Below the pieces are notes generated by a model. The model ran no database searches. It was given only the letters and a program-made list of their open reading frames with translations, and had not been told where the DNA came from. The position numbers and the translations under genes are program-made. DNA of 64,000 bases, taken from positions 372,001 to 436,000 of the forward strand of contig CBDHYI010000006.1 in the NCBI GenBank assembly GCA_965275915.1, in the 5' to 3' direction. Below are positions 32,222-42,457 of this stretch, piece after piece; within the stretch, counting starts at the first letter, position 1, and each line of letters starts with the position of its first letter. The DNA comes from JBDWFY01 sp965275915 (GTDB taxonomy: Bacteria; Pseudomonadota; Alphaproteobacteria; Rhizobiales; Stappiaceae).

Positions 32222-33439
32222 CTAACGCAATTCCGGTGTGGCGTCAAACAATCGCCGGTGTTCATCGACCGCATATCGGTCTGTCATGCCGGCAATATAG
32301 TCAGCGACACGACGCGCCCGCCGGGTCTCTTCTGTCTTATCCAGATTTTCCCGCCATTCGGCCGGCATGGCCTCGGGTGTTTTCAGATAGCACCGATAAA
32401 GATCTGAGACGATCTGAGAGACTTTCCGGCGGACCGCCAGAACATCCTCATGGCGATACATGCGCTCAAACAGAAAACGCTTGATCGACGCTTCCGCCGC
32501 TTCAACGTCAGATGAAAAGCAGACACATGCATGGCCTGCCTGCCGGATATCGTCCGCCGACCGGGGGGCGAGCCGTTCCAACCGGTGCATGGCTTCGCCG
32601 ATAACATCTTCCACGAGGCGTGTGATGACCCGCCGGACGATCTCATGAATGCGCCGTTGCCGTTCCAGCTCAGGATACTTTTCATCCACCTCCCGAATTA
32701 TATCCCCCACCAAAGGCAGGTCCCTCATATCCTCTATGGCAAACAAACCGGCTCTGAGGCCGTCGTCGATATCATGCGCGTCATAGGCGATATCGTCGGC
32801 GATCGCCGCTGCCTGCGCCTCCGCACTTGGCCAGGACCACAGCATCAGGTTTTTATGGTCTTCGTAGGCCGTCACACCGTAAGGCAAAGTCTGTCCGAAC
32901 GGCATGCCCTCCGTCTGGCCGTCCTTGCCGATCAGGGGCCCATTATGTTTCACCAGTCCTTCGAGCGTTTCCCAGCTCAGATTCAGACCGTCAAATTCAG
33001 CGTAGCGCCGTTCCAGCTTTGTCACGACCCGCAGACTCTGGGCATTGTGGTCAAATCCGCCCGCATCTTTCAGACAGAGTGCGAGAACGTCTTCTCCCTC
33101 GTGACCGAACGGTGTGTGGCCAAGATCATGCGCCAGGGCAAGGGCTTCGGCGAGGTCTTCGTCAAGCCGAAGAGCGCGTGAGATTGAGCGCGCAATCTGC
33201 GCCACCTCGATCGTATGGGTAAGGCGGGTGCGAAAGTGGTCGCCCTCATGATAGACGAAAACCTGGGTTTTGTGTTTCAGCCGACGAAACGCCGTGGAGT
33301 GAATCACCCGGTCGCGATCCCTCTGAAACGGAGTCCGGGTCGGACTTCCGCCCTCAGGCACCAGCCGCCCCCGGCTGTGATCCGGATCGACGGCATAATC
33401 AGCACGCGGCTGAGCGCCAAATCCCAGAGTTGCCACCAT
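32222..33439 (-). CDS. dgt: Deoxyguanosinetriphosphate triphosphohydrolase-like HD-domain protein
   Basis: The family hydrolyses dNTPs to the nucleoside plus triphosphate. The 405-aa protein has RDRDRVIHSTAFRRLKHKTQVF, then the HD residues in RLTHTIEVAQIARSI and LAHDLGHTPFGHEGED, and later IADDIAYDAHDIDDGLRAG. It starts 168 nt from the divergent erpA and ends 70 nt before argS. Substrate preference is not readable. Confidence 0.93.
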   Translation of the reverse strand: MVATLGFGAQPRADYAVDPDHSRGRLVPEGGSPTRTPFQRDRDRVIHSTAFRRLKHKTQVFVYHEGDHFRTRLTHTIEVAQIARSISRALRLDEDLAEALALAHDLGHTPFGHEGEDVLALCLKDAGGFDHNAQSLRVVTKLERRYAEFDGLNLSWETLEGLVKHNGPLIGKDGQTEGMPFGQTLPYGVTAYEDHKNLMLWSWPSAEAQAAAIADDIAYDAHDIDDGLRAGLFAIEDMRDLPLVGDIIREVDEKYPELERQRRIHEIVRRVITRLVEDVIGEAMHRLERLAPRSADDIRQAGHACVCFSSDVEAAEASIKRFLFERMYRHEDVLAVRRKVSQIVSDLYRCYLKTPEAMPAEWRENLDKTEETRRARRVADYIAGMTDRYAVDEHRRLFDATPELR

Positions 33440-33480
33440 TGAATTTTCCCCATTTACGCGGATCGTATCACCGATATGGA

Positions 33481-33509
33481 TTGACTTGGCCGTCGCCGTT
33501 CATAACTAT
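33481..33509 (+). promoter_or_regulatory. Candidate promoter for erpA
   Basis: TTGACT at 33481-33486 is followed after 17 bases by AACTAT at 33504-33509, about 100 bases before the start. It is a fair match to housekeeping promoters, but the -10 is weak. Confidence 0.35.
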
Positions 33510-33607
33510 CCCTTGTAAAACATGGCAAGCGGTGCATTCTGAAGGCAAGAATTTAGTGCGCTTTTGTCACTGCGAGACAACAAGGCCAACAACAAGGAAG
33601 TGATTTT

Positions 33608-33967
33608 ATGGCTGCAGCCATCGAGTCAGCAGACGTAACGGACCAGCCGGTCGGTCTCAGCGATCGTGCCGCGGACCGCATCGCATCGATACTCTCCGGA
33701 GAAGAGACCGCCAATGCGTTGCGGATCAGCGTTGAAGGCGGGGGCTGTTCGGGTTTTCAATATCGATATGATCTTGTCTCCGAACGGGAGGATGATGATC
33801 TGGTCCTGCAAAAATCGGGTGCGACCGTTCTGATTGATCCAGTCTCCCTGCCCTATCTTGACGGTGCGGAAATTGATTTTGTGACGGATCTGATCGGGCA
33901 ATCCTTTCAGATCAAAAATCCCAATGCGACCGCCGCGTGCGGATGCGGAACCAGTTTTTCCGTCTGA
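33608..33967 (+). CDS. erpA: A-type iron-sulfur carrier ErpA
   Basis: ErpA delivers iron-sulfur clusters to target enzymes. The 119-aa protein has the three A-type cysteines: SVEGGGCSGFQYRYDL and the C-terminal ACGCGTSFSV. AAGGAAG lies 8 nt before the ATG. A second A-type carrier (SufA) is in the SUF operon at 43662. It is 14 nt before xthA, so the two are probably co-transcribed. Confidence 0.93.
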   Translation: MAAAIESADVTDQPVGLSDRAADRIASILSGEETANALRISVEGGGCSGFQYRYDLVSEREDDDLVLQKSGATVLIDPVSLPYLDGAEIDFVTDLIGQSFQIKNPNATAACGCGTSFSV

Positions 33968-33981
33968 AATAGGCTACCGGA

Positions 33982-34764
33982 ATGAGAGTCGCGACCTGGA
34001 ATATCAATGGCGTCAAAGCGCGTATCGATACAGTGCTTTCCTGGTTGAAAGAAACCTCGCCCGACGTTGCCTGTTTTCAGGAAATCAAGTCTATCGATGA
34101 GAACTTCCCGTCTGCGCCCATGGAAGACCTTGGCTACAATGTGGCAACGCATGGCCAGAAAGGATTTAACGGGGTTGCGATCCTGTCAAAACGGCCTTTT
34201 GAAGAGATCGAGCGCCGCTTGCCGGGAAACGATGATGACGAACAGGCCCGCTATATCGAAGCGGTTATCCCGACCGACAAAACTCCGATCCGGGTCGCCT
34301 CGCTTTATCTCCCCAATGGAAATCCGGTCGACAGCGAGAAGTACCCTTATAAACTGGCATGGATGGAACGGCTGAAAGACCATGCCCGTGCAAGGCTGGA
34401 AATCGAAGAACCGTTTATCCTTGCGGGCGATTACAATATTATCCCCGAGCCGAAAGACGCCCGCAATCCTGAGAACTGGATTGACGACGCCCTGTTCCGT
34501 CCCGAGAGCCGCTCAGCCTACCGGCAGCTTGTCAATCTGGGACTGACGGAGGCATACCGGGCGTGTGACGAAGCTGGCGACCGTTATTCTTTTTGGGATT
34601 ATCAGGCCGGCGCATGGCAGAAGAACAATGGAATCCGGATTGACCATCTTCTTCTTTCTCCTCAAGCCGCTGATCTTTTGACAAATTGCGACATCGACAA
34701 GTTCGTTCGCGGCTGGGAAAAGCCGTCCGATCACGTGCCGGTTTGGGTGAAGCTCGACTGTTGA
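33982..34764 (+). CDS. xthA: Exodeoxyribonuclease III
   Basis: XthA is a base-excision-repair AP endonuclease and 3' exonuclease. The 260-aa protein starts MRVATWNINGVKARIDTVL with metal-binding Asn, has CFQEIKSID with the Glu, LAGDYNIIPEPKDARNP with Asp and Asn, and ends RIDHLLLSPQA and SDHVPVWVKL with the catalytic Asp-His. It follows erpA closely. Confidence 0.96.
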   Translation: MRVATWNINGVKARIDTVLSWLKETSPDVACFQEIKSIDENFPSAPMEDLGYNVATHGQKGFNGVAILSKRPFEEIERRLPGNDDDEQARYIEAVIPTDKTPIRVASLYLPNGNPVDSEKYPYKLAWMERLKDHARARLEIEEPFILAGDYNIIPEPKDARNPENWIDDALFRPESRSAYRQLVNLGLTEAYRACDEAGDRYSFWDYQAGAWQKNNGIRIDHLLLSPQAADLLTNCDIDKFVRGWEKPSDHVPVWVKLDC

Positions 34765-34958
34765 TCTCAGTCCCAGTCCTCCCGGTCTGAAAACGTCCGG
34801 GCTTTTCAGGAAATCGGAGCCTGGAATTTCGACAAAAACAGTTCTTTTTAAAGGCCTCAATTGAAATAATATTGCGCAAATCGCGGCAAAGACCTTTTTG
34901 CTGGCTGAGATCCCAGCTATACTTCTTCAGCAGCGCATGCCGTTGGAAAGGTAAGGAT

Positions 34959-35291
34959 ATGGTCTTTGCCAGGATGCCGTTACTGTTGTTTGCCGTTTCA
35001 TTGCTGCCGGTAGAGGCGATGGCTCAGCAGAGCAACATCCCCTGCACCTGCCGTTATCAGGGTGAGGACTTCGAACTTGGTCAGGAAATCTGTCTGAAGA
35101 GCCCGTCCGGCGGCGCGATCGCCCGTTGCGAAATGATGCTGAACAACACATCCTGGAAATTTACGAAGACGCCCTGCCCTGTTGCGGACGCTGTAACGAT
35201 CAATCCCTCAGAGACCGCCGTATCAATTGACGCCGACCGCTCGCCTAGCGACTGGCGTGTTGTTCAATCCAAAGTTCGGCCATACCCGTAG
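34959..35291 (+). CDS. Small secreted cysteine-rich protein, function unknown
   Basis: The 110-aa product has a signal peptide (MVFARMPLLLFAVSLLPVEAMAQ) with likely cleavage after AMA. The mature part holds five cysteines in CTCRYQG, EICLK, ARCEM and TPCPV, which suggests disulfides in the periplasm. A GTAAGGAT ribosome site precedes the ATG. Its last 47 bases overlap the end of the convergent exoR. I recognise no named domain; similar short proteins occur in Rhizobiales near exoR, as far as I recall. Confidence 0.72.
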   Translation: MVFARMPLLLFAVSLLPVEAMAQQSNIPCTCRYQGEDFELGQEICLKSPSGGAIARCEMMLNNTSWKFTKTPCPVADAVTINPSETAVSIDADRSPSDWRVVQSKVRPYP

Positions 35292-36051
35292 CGCGCAGTC
35301 TGTCTTCTTCATTGACGAGACCGTTGGCTCGCTCATGAAGTTCATGAATCCATGAATCTTCCTGCCGCGTAGCGTTTTTCCGGGCGACATTCATCCACAT
35401 CAGGCCGCGAACCTGATTCTGCGGAACATCGTCACCGACAAACAGCATATTTCCAAGCGTTGCCTGAGCGCGTACATGCCCCTTCGCCGCCGCCAGTTTC
35501 AGCCAGCGAGCCGCCATTGTGGGATTATGTTCGCCAAGCTCACCATTAAGATACAGCTTGCCGAGATAATATTGGGCGTCCGCGTCGCCAAAATAGGACG
35601 CCGCGTAGGTAAACAGATCCCTCGCCCGCGTTGGATTGGCTGCAATCGGGCTGTCCTCAATACCGGTCAGATAATAGGAACCCAAAGCAACGAACGAACT
35701 GGCCACGAAGGGCGCCTTGGATGAGTGCGGCGATTCATCAGCATGGTCGTTTGCGATCAGGCTGAAATACTTAAACGCCCGGAAGTCATCTTCGGCAACG
35801 CCGTCGCCGACGGCATACATCCGCGCCAGTTTCCACTGCGCCAGGGGATGTCCCTGATCGGCCGCATAACTCAACGCATCAAGCGCTTCCTGCTTTTGTC
35901 CCGAATAATAGGCCTGTGTCCCCGCTTTGAACGCATCCAGAGGAGAGGCGTCCTTGTCAAATTGACGGTTTGCATCCAGCGCGAGAGATTGCGTCGCCGC
36001 AAGGGAGATGCACATAGCGAAAAATGTCGTTTTTATCTTATTGATCTGCAT
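35245..36051 (-). CDS. exoR: ExoR-type periplasmic Sel1-repeat regulator
   Basis: ExoR in Sinorhizobium and Agrobacterium is a periplasmic inhibitor of the ExoS/ChvG sensor kinase and so controls exopolysaccharide, motility and acid responses through ChvI. The 268-aa length equals the known proteins. A signal peptide (AMCISLAATQSLA) is followed by Sel1-like repeats: ALDALSYAADQGHPLAQWKLARMYAVGDGV, ADAQYYLGKLYLNGEL and ARWLKLAAAKGHVRAQATLGNMLFVG. The start overlaps the ilvD end by 14 nt. ChvG/ChvI are not in this window; the regulatory role is by family. Confidence 0.87.
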   Translation of the reverse strand: MQINKIKTTFFAMCISLAATQSLALDANRQFDKDASPLDAFKAGTQAYYSGQKQEALDALSYAADQGHPLAQWKLARMYAVGDGVAEDDFRAFKYFSLIANDHADESPHSSKAPFVASSFVALGSYYLTGIEDSPIAANPTRARDLFTYAASYFGDADAQYYLGKLYLNGELGEHNPTMAARWLKLAAAKGHVRAQATLGNMLFVGDDVPQNQVRGLMWMNVARKNATRQEDSWIHELHERANGLVNEEDRLRATGMAELWIEQHASR

Positions 36052-37765
36052 AGCAAATTTTTTCCGCAGCGCCGCCTGGATGCGTCACTGCGCCTTTTTG
36101 AGCCGACCCGACCAACTGAGCATATTTCCAGATCGCGCCGGATGTATAATCGGTTTCTCTCGATACCCATGCCTTTCGCCGATCTTCGAGCTCCTGGTCC
36201 GTCAACCTAACGGCCAGCCGCCCTTCCACGGCATCCAACTCTACAATGTCGCCGTCCCGCAGCAGCGCTATGGGACCGCCGGTTGCAGCTTCCGGTCCGA
36301 CGTGACCGACACAGAAGCCGCGTGTTGCGCCCGAGAACCGGCCATCGGTGATAAGAGCAACTTTGTCTCCCATTCCCTGACCGTAAAGGGCTGCGGTTGT
36401 CGCCAACATTTCCCGCATACCGGGCCCGCCTTTAGGGCCCTCGTAGCGGATAACCAAAACGTCGCCTTCTTCATAGGCCCGGTCACGGACCGCTTCGAAA
36501 CACTCTTCCTCGCTGTCAAAGCACCGTGCAGGTCCGGCAAATGTAAGGTTTGACATGCCGGCGACCTTCACAATGGCGCCTTCGGGCGCGAGGTTGCCTC
36601 TCAACCCTACCACGCCCCCCGTCGGTGTCAGCGGATTGGAGGCCGGTCTCACAACATCTTGTTCATCATTCCAGCCAACATGTTCCATGTTTTCGGCAAT
36701 TGTACGACCCGTCACCGTCATGCAGTCGCCATGAAGATAGCCAGCATCAAGAAGGCTCTTCATCAGAAGCGGAATGCCGCCCGCCTCAAACAAATCCTTG
36801 GCGACATATCTGCCGCCGGGTTTCAAATCAGCAACATACGGTGTGCGTTTGAAGATTTCCGCCACATCGAACAAATCGAATTCGATGCCGCATTCGTGCG
36901 CTATGGCCGGGAGGTGCAAAGCGGCATTGGTCGATCCACCGGACGCGGCAACGACGGTGGCGGCATTTTCAAGCGCTTCTATTGTGACAATATCGCGGGG
37001 ACGGAGATTCTTTTCTGTGAGCTCCATCACTTTTTCACCGGCTGCATAGCAGAATTTGTCCCGCAGTTCATAAGGAGCCGGCGCACCTGCGGAATAAGGC
37101 AATGCCAGGCCGATCGCTTCAGAAACGGTTGCCATCGTATTGGCCGTAAACTGCGCGCCGCAAGCACCGGCTGACGGACATGCAACCTGCTCCAGTTCTT
37201 CAAGATCCTCATCGGACATTTTACCGACGGAATGCATGCCGACCGCCTCGAACACATCCTGGACGGTCACTTCCCGACCGCGGAATTTGCCGGGCAGAAT
37301 GGAGCCGCCATAGATGAAGATTGAAGGAACGTTCAGGCGGCACATGGCCATCATCATGCCCGGAAGGGATTTGTCGCATCCGGCCATGCCGACAAGCGCG
37401 TCGTAACAGTGTCCGCGCATGGTCAGTTCAACGGAATCGGTAATCACGTCCCGGGACACGAGAGAGGATTTCATCCCCTGATGACCCATCGCGATACCAT
37501 CCGTGACCGTTATTGTCGTGAACTCGCGGGGCGTGCCGGATGCGGCAGCGACACCCTTCTTAACGGATTGGGCCTGCCGCATGAGCGAAATGTTGCAGGG
37601 TGCTGCTTCATTCCAGCACGTCGCAACGCCGACAAACGGCTGATGAATTTCCTTCGAGGACAACCCCATTGCGTAATAGTACGAACGGTGGGGCGCGCGC
37701 TGAGGACCTTCGGTTACATGCCGGCTCGGCAACCGTGTTTTATCGAAGGTCTTTGCGTTCATCAA
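36038..37765 (-). CDS. ilvD: Dihydroxy-acid dehydratase
   Basis: IlvD dehydrates dihydroxy acids in valine, isoleucine, leucine and pantothenate synthesis, using an iron-sulfur cluster. The 575-aa protein carries three cysteine regions, CWNEAAPCN, GMAGCDKSLPGM and CPSAGACGAQFTANTM, and the C-terminal LITDGRFSGATRGFCVGHVGPEA. Length and motifs fit the family. Being Fe-S dependent, it relies on the ErpA/SUF system in this window. It is divergent from parE across about 690 bases. Confidence 0.96.
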   Translation of the reverse strand: MMNAKTFDKTRLPSRHVTEGPQRAPHRSYYYAMGLSSKEIHQPFVGVATCWNEAAPCNISLMRQAQSVKKGVAAASGTPREFTTITVTDGIAMGHQGMKSSLVSRDVITDSVELTMRGHCYDALVGMAGCDKSLPGMMMAMCRLNVPSIFIYGGSILPGKFRGREVTVQDVFEAVGMHSVGKMSDEDLEELEQVACPSAGACGAQFTANTMATVSEAIGLALPYSAGAPAPYELRDKFCYAAGEKVMELTEKNLRPRDIVTIEALENAATVVAASGGSTNAALHLPAIAHECGIEFDLFDVAEIFKRTPYVADLKPGGRYVAKDLFEAGGIPLLMKSLLDAGYLHGDCMTVTGRTIAENMEHVGWNDEQDVVRPASNPLTPTGGVVGLRGNLAPEGAIVKVAGMSNLTFAGPARCFDSEEECFEAVRDRAYEEGDVLVIRYEGPKGGPGMREMLATTAALYGQGMGDKVALITDGRFSGATRGFCVGHVGPEAATGGPIALLRDGDIVELDAVEGRLAVRLTDQELEDRRKAWVSRETDYTSGAIWKYAQLVGSAQKGAVTHPGGAAEKICYADQ

Positions 37766-38458
37766 ACGAGCCCCAAATAAATGAATGCGGCAACACTTCG
37801 GATGAACGATTAAGCACTCTATTCAGGTCTCTTTCGAAACAATCCGCATCACCTGCTTTCGCCGCCGCCGATCTGCTTTGAAAGCTGGCCTACTGACCGA
37901 GGCGGCTGAAAACAACTGAAATCCGCTATACCGCATTGCTGGAGAAAAGAATGTGTCAATTTGACAACAGCTAACAGGATTGAATTTTCTCGTTAACTAT
38001 CAATGGTGATTATTCTTCTTTTGTCCTTTCCGTTGCAATGAAGCAACAGTCGAAATTCTGTCCGCCGCATCGTCCTGAGGCTATCTAGGTAAAGTTTAAT
38101 TATGTCTTTTTGTGGCCTCTGCAAAGACTATCGACTGGAAACTCAAATGAGAGTAATAGAAGCCTAAATTATTTCGATTCATTCCCAAGCGTCGTGTTAG
38201 TTAAATACGTAATTTTAACACAATTTTAACTACGCAAGTTGATGGTGGATTCGTTTATGTAGGAGGACGCGTCGGGTTGTGCTCCGATCAACTGATCTGA
38301 GCGGCTCAAGCAGTCCGTATGATTGCGGGTCTGCGGGTGTGGAACAATTTACGAACAGGCTGGATCAGCTATTGTGGACCTGTCACAGTCGACCGGCGAT
38401 TCGATTTCACTAGGCTGGCCGAAACACCCGGCCCAATAGAACCAGAGCGTCGATTGGC
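37766..38458. other. Long divergent intergenic region ilvD/parE
   Basis: The stretch 37900-38260 is AT-rich and holds promoter-like sequence, a CtrA-type site (38215-38230), three GANTC methylation sites (38176, 38248, 38398) and an inverted repeat TAGTTAAA (38198-38205) / TTTAACTA (38225-38232). AGGAGG at 38261-38266 precedes short frames that I could not support as a gene. No riboswitch fold is evident. Confidence 0.55.
38215..38230 (+). promoter_or_regulatory. CtrA-type binding site upstream of parE
   Basis: TTAA-CACAATT-TTAAC matches the full CtrA consensus TTAA-N7-TTAAC. It overlaps an inverted repeat and lies 229 bases before the parE start, with GANTC sites nearby that CcrM methylates in this group. 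Regulation is inferred; AT-rich DNA can produce such matches by chance. Confidence 0.5.
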
Positions 38459-40549
38459 ATGGCCGGCAACAACGATCTTTTTGCGAACGATATGGCCTCC
38501 GGCCCGCCGCCGGATATTGACCCCGGGACAGCGAAGCGACCTAACAGAGTAAACGGAAGATCAAAGTCAGTGACTGGGACTGCACAAAAAAAAGTTGTGA
38601 ACCATAACGGTTCGTCGGAGATGAATTATACGGCGGCGGACATTGAAGTTCTTGAGGGCCTTGAGCCGGTGCGCCGCCGTCCTGGCATGTATATTGGCGG
38701 TACCGACGAAAAGGCTCTGCACCACCTGTTTGCCGAAGTGATCGACAACTCCATGGATGAGGCGGTTGCCGGGCACGCGACCTGGATTGATGTTGACCTC
38801 TCCGCTGACGGGTTTTTGACGGTGACCGACAATGGACGCGGTATTCCTGTCGACCCTCATCCCAAATTCAAAAGTAAATCCGCCCTTGAAGTCATCATGA
38901 CCACGTTGCACGCGGGCGGAAAATTCGATTCCAAAGTATACGAAACTTCCGGCGGCCTTCATGGTGTGGGGGTGTCGGTGGTGAACGCTCTTTCCGAAGA
39001 ATTGACGATTGAGGTCGCACGGTCCCGCAAGCTCTACCGGCAGGTTTTCAAGCGCGGCGTGCCTCAGGGCAAATTGCAGCATCTGGGTGATATACATAAT
39101 CGCCGTGGCACAATGGTTCGGTTCAAGCCCGACAGCGAAATCTTCGGCAGGAATGCGGCGTTCAAGCCTGCGCGCCTTCACAAAATGGCGCGCTCGAAAG
39201 CCTATCTGTTCGGCGGTGTCGAAATAAGATGGCGATGTGCGCCTGAGCTTTTGTCGGAAAAAGACCCGACACCTCCGGAAGCGGTTTTCCATTTTCCGGG
39301 AGGTTTGCGGGACTATCTGAAAGAAGCGCTGACCAATGAGAAATGCGTTATCGACAACATCTTCTCCGGCAAGACAAGCAACCCCGGCGGTCACGGTTCG
39401 GTTGAATGGGCGATCACATGGTTCGCAGGCGACGGCTTCCTGAATTCATATTGCAATACGGTCCCGACTCCCGAAGGCGGAACGCATGAAGCGGGCTTCC
39501 GATTTGCACTGTTACGCGGCCTCAAGGCTTATGGAGAGCTTGTCGGCAGGAAGAAAATGAACCTGATTCAAACCGATGATGTCCTGACATCCGCCGGAGG
39601 GATGCTGTCGGCCTTCATTCGCGAGCCTGAGTTCGTCGGTCAGACAAAAGATAAGCTCTCTACAACCGAAGCCACGCGAATCGTAGAAAATGCGGTCCGG
39701 GATGAGTTCGACCACTGGCTCACCGCCTCTCCGAACCAGGCAAACAAGTTGCTTGAGTGGGTTGAGGAGCGGGCTGAGGAGCGCCTGCGCCGTCGGCAGG
39801 AAAAGGATGTCGCCCGCAAATCCGCCGTTCGCAAGCTCCGCTTGCCGGGCAAGCTGGCAGACTGTTCGGCATCTCAGTCCGGCGATACCGAATTGTTCAT
39901 TGTCGAGGGCGACTCCGCCGGTGGATCCGCCAAGCAGGCCCGCAATCGCACCAACCAGGCAGTTCTGCCTTTGCGCGGCAAGATACTCAATGTCGCCAAT
40001 GCAGGGCGCGATAAACTGGTTTCAAATCAGCAGCTTGCGGATCTTATGCAGGCTCTGGGCTGTGCGACGCGCTCGCAATATCGAGACGAAGACCTGCGCT
40101 ATGACCGGGTCATTATCATGACCGATGCCGACGTTGACGGCGCGCATATCGCTTCTTTGCTGATTACGTTTTTCTATCGGGAGATGCCCGAAATCATCAG
40201 GAACGGTCATCTCTATCTTGCTGTCCCTCCCCTTTATAAGATCAGTCAGGGGGGCAAAACTCTTTATGCGCGGGATGATGCGCATAAGGACCAACTGCTC
40301 TCAGCTGAATTTAACGGACGGGGGAAGATCGATATCAGCCGCTTCAAAGGGCTTGGTGAAATGCTCCCGGCCCAATTGAAAGAGACAACGATGAATCCGG
40401 AAAAACGGACACTGTTGCGCGTTGCGGTTCCGGATATGGATGCTGAAAATACGAAATCCAAGGTTGAGCAGCTCATGGGCAACAAGCCCGAAGCGCGTTT
40501 CAACTTCATTCAAGAGAATGCGGAGTTCGCAACCGACTTGGATATTTAG
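38459..40549 (+). CDS. parE: DNA topoisomerase IV subunit B
   Basis: ParE is the ATPase subunit of the enzyme that separates linked daughter chromosomes. The 696-aa protein has a 60-residue variable N-terminus, then NYTAADIEVLEGLEPVRRRPGMYIGGTDEKALHHLFAEVIDNSMDEAVAGHA, the GHKL ATP site (NGRGIPVD, GGLHGVGVSVVNALS), and the TOPRIM part ELFIVEGDSAGGSAKQARN with MTDADVDGAHIASLL. The GGTDEKALHHLFAE form and the 696-aa length distinguish ParE from GyrB. No matching parC is in the window. Confidence 0.96.
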   Translation: MAGNNDLFANDMASGPPPDIDPGTAKRPNRVNGRSKSVTGTAQKKVVNHNGSSEMNYTAADIEVLEGLEPVRRRPGMYIGGTDEKALHHLFAEVIDNSMDEAVAGHATWIDVDLSADGFLTVTDNGRGIPVDPHPKFKSKSALEVIMTTLHAGGKFDSKVYETSGGLHGVGVSVVNALSEELTIEVARSRKLYRQVFKRGVPQGKLQHLGDIHNRRGTMVRFKPDSEIFGRNAAFKPARLHKMARSKAYLFGGVEIRWRCAPELLSEKDPTPPEAVFHFPGGLRDYLKEALTNEKCVIDNIFSGKTSNPGGHGSVEWAITWFAGDGFLNSYCNTVPTPEGGTHEAGFRFALLRGLKAYGELVGRKKMNLIQTDDVLTSAGGMLSAFIREPEFVGQTKDKLSTTEATRIVENAVRDEFDHWLTASPNQANKLLEWVEERAEERLRRRQEKDVARKSAVRKLRLPGKLADCSASQSGDTELFIVEGDSAGGSAKQARNRTNQAVLPLRGKILNVANAGRDKLVSNQQLADLMQALGCATRSQYRDEDLRYDRVIIMTDADVDGAHIASLLITFFYREMPEIIRNGHLYLAVPPLYKISQGGKTLYARDDAHKDQLLSAEFNGRGKIDISRFKGLGEMLPAQLKETTMNPEKRTLLRVAVPDMDAENTKSKVEQLMGNKPEARFNFIQENAEFATDLDI

Positions 40550-40801
40550 AGCGTAACCTATCCGTTTTTCTTCGATGGTTATGGAAAGACCGGGGGCTAG
40601 AGCCGCAAAAATTGTTCTCTGACCAAAACGTACTCGGAATGCTGTCCGATTGGCGCTGACAACATTCCGGGAATTAGCAATATTTGACCGGGACAAAATA
40701 TAGCCACAAGTTCGCAAGTAAATGTCAACTTAGTAAAATAAATCCGTTCACCATTTATTTTTGAAGATCACGCGATTTTAACAAAAAAGACGGCAAAAAC
40801 G

Positions 40802-40829
40802 TTGACTTTTCTTATCGGCACCGTATTGT
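40802..40829 (+). promoter_or_regulatory. Promoter of the DEAD-box helicase gene
   Basis: TTGACT (40802-40807) and TATTGT (40824-40829) are separated by 16 bases, about 75 bases before the start. The 5' untranslated region is short and no cold-shock-box fold is evident. Confidence 0.55.
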
Positions 40830-40904
40830 GCGCGCCAAATCATCCCTTCATGAAACGATGCTTTGCCTTCGGTAAAGCCTGCATAATGGTGCAAATAAAC
40901 CAGC

Positions 40905-42344
<1,440 letters not shown>

Positions 42345-42372
42345 CGTTTAAGTGTTGGGCGACAGCATTTAC

Positions 42373-42387
42373 TTAACTGGAGCTTAA
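42373..42387 (+). promoter_or_regulatory. CtrA-type binding site upstream of the diguanylate cyclase
   Basis: TTAA-CTGGAGC-TTAA fits TTAA-N7-TTAA exactly and lies 70 bases before the GGDEF start, a suitable distance for direct control. The second half continues to GCTTAAGC, a small palindrome. Control by CtrA is inferred. Confidence 0.5.
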
Positions 42388-42457
42388 GCAATTTTAGCGA
42401 TGTTTAGCGTCAAAGGACTTATGACCTTTCGATGACTCGCTTTTGCGGGGGAGATAG

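Noticed and set aside
38261..38420. Short frame after AGGAGG upstream of parE (GTG at 38279, about 44 codons)
   Set aside because: Spacing of 12 bases is too long and the product is not gene-like; the AGGAGG may be chance.
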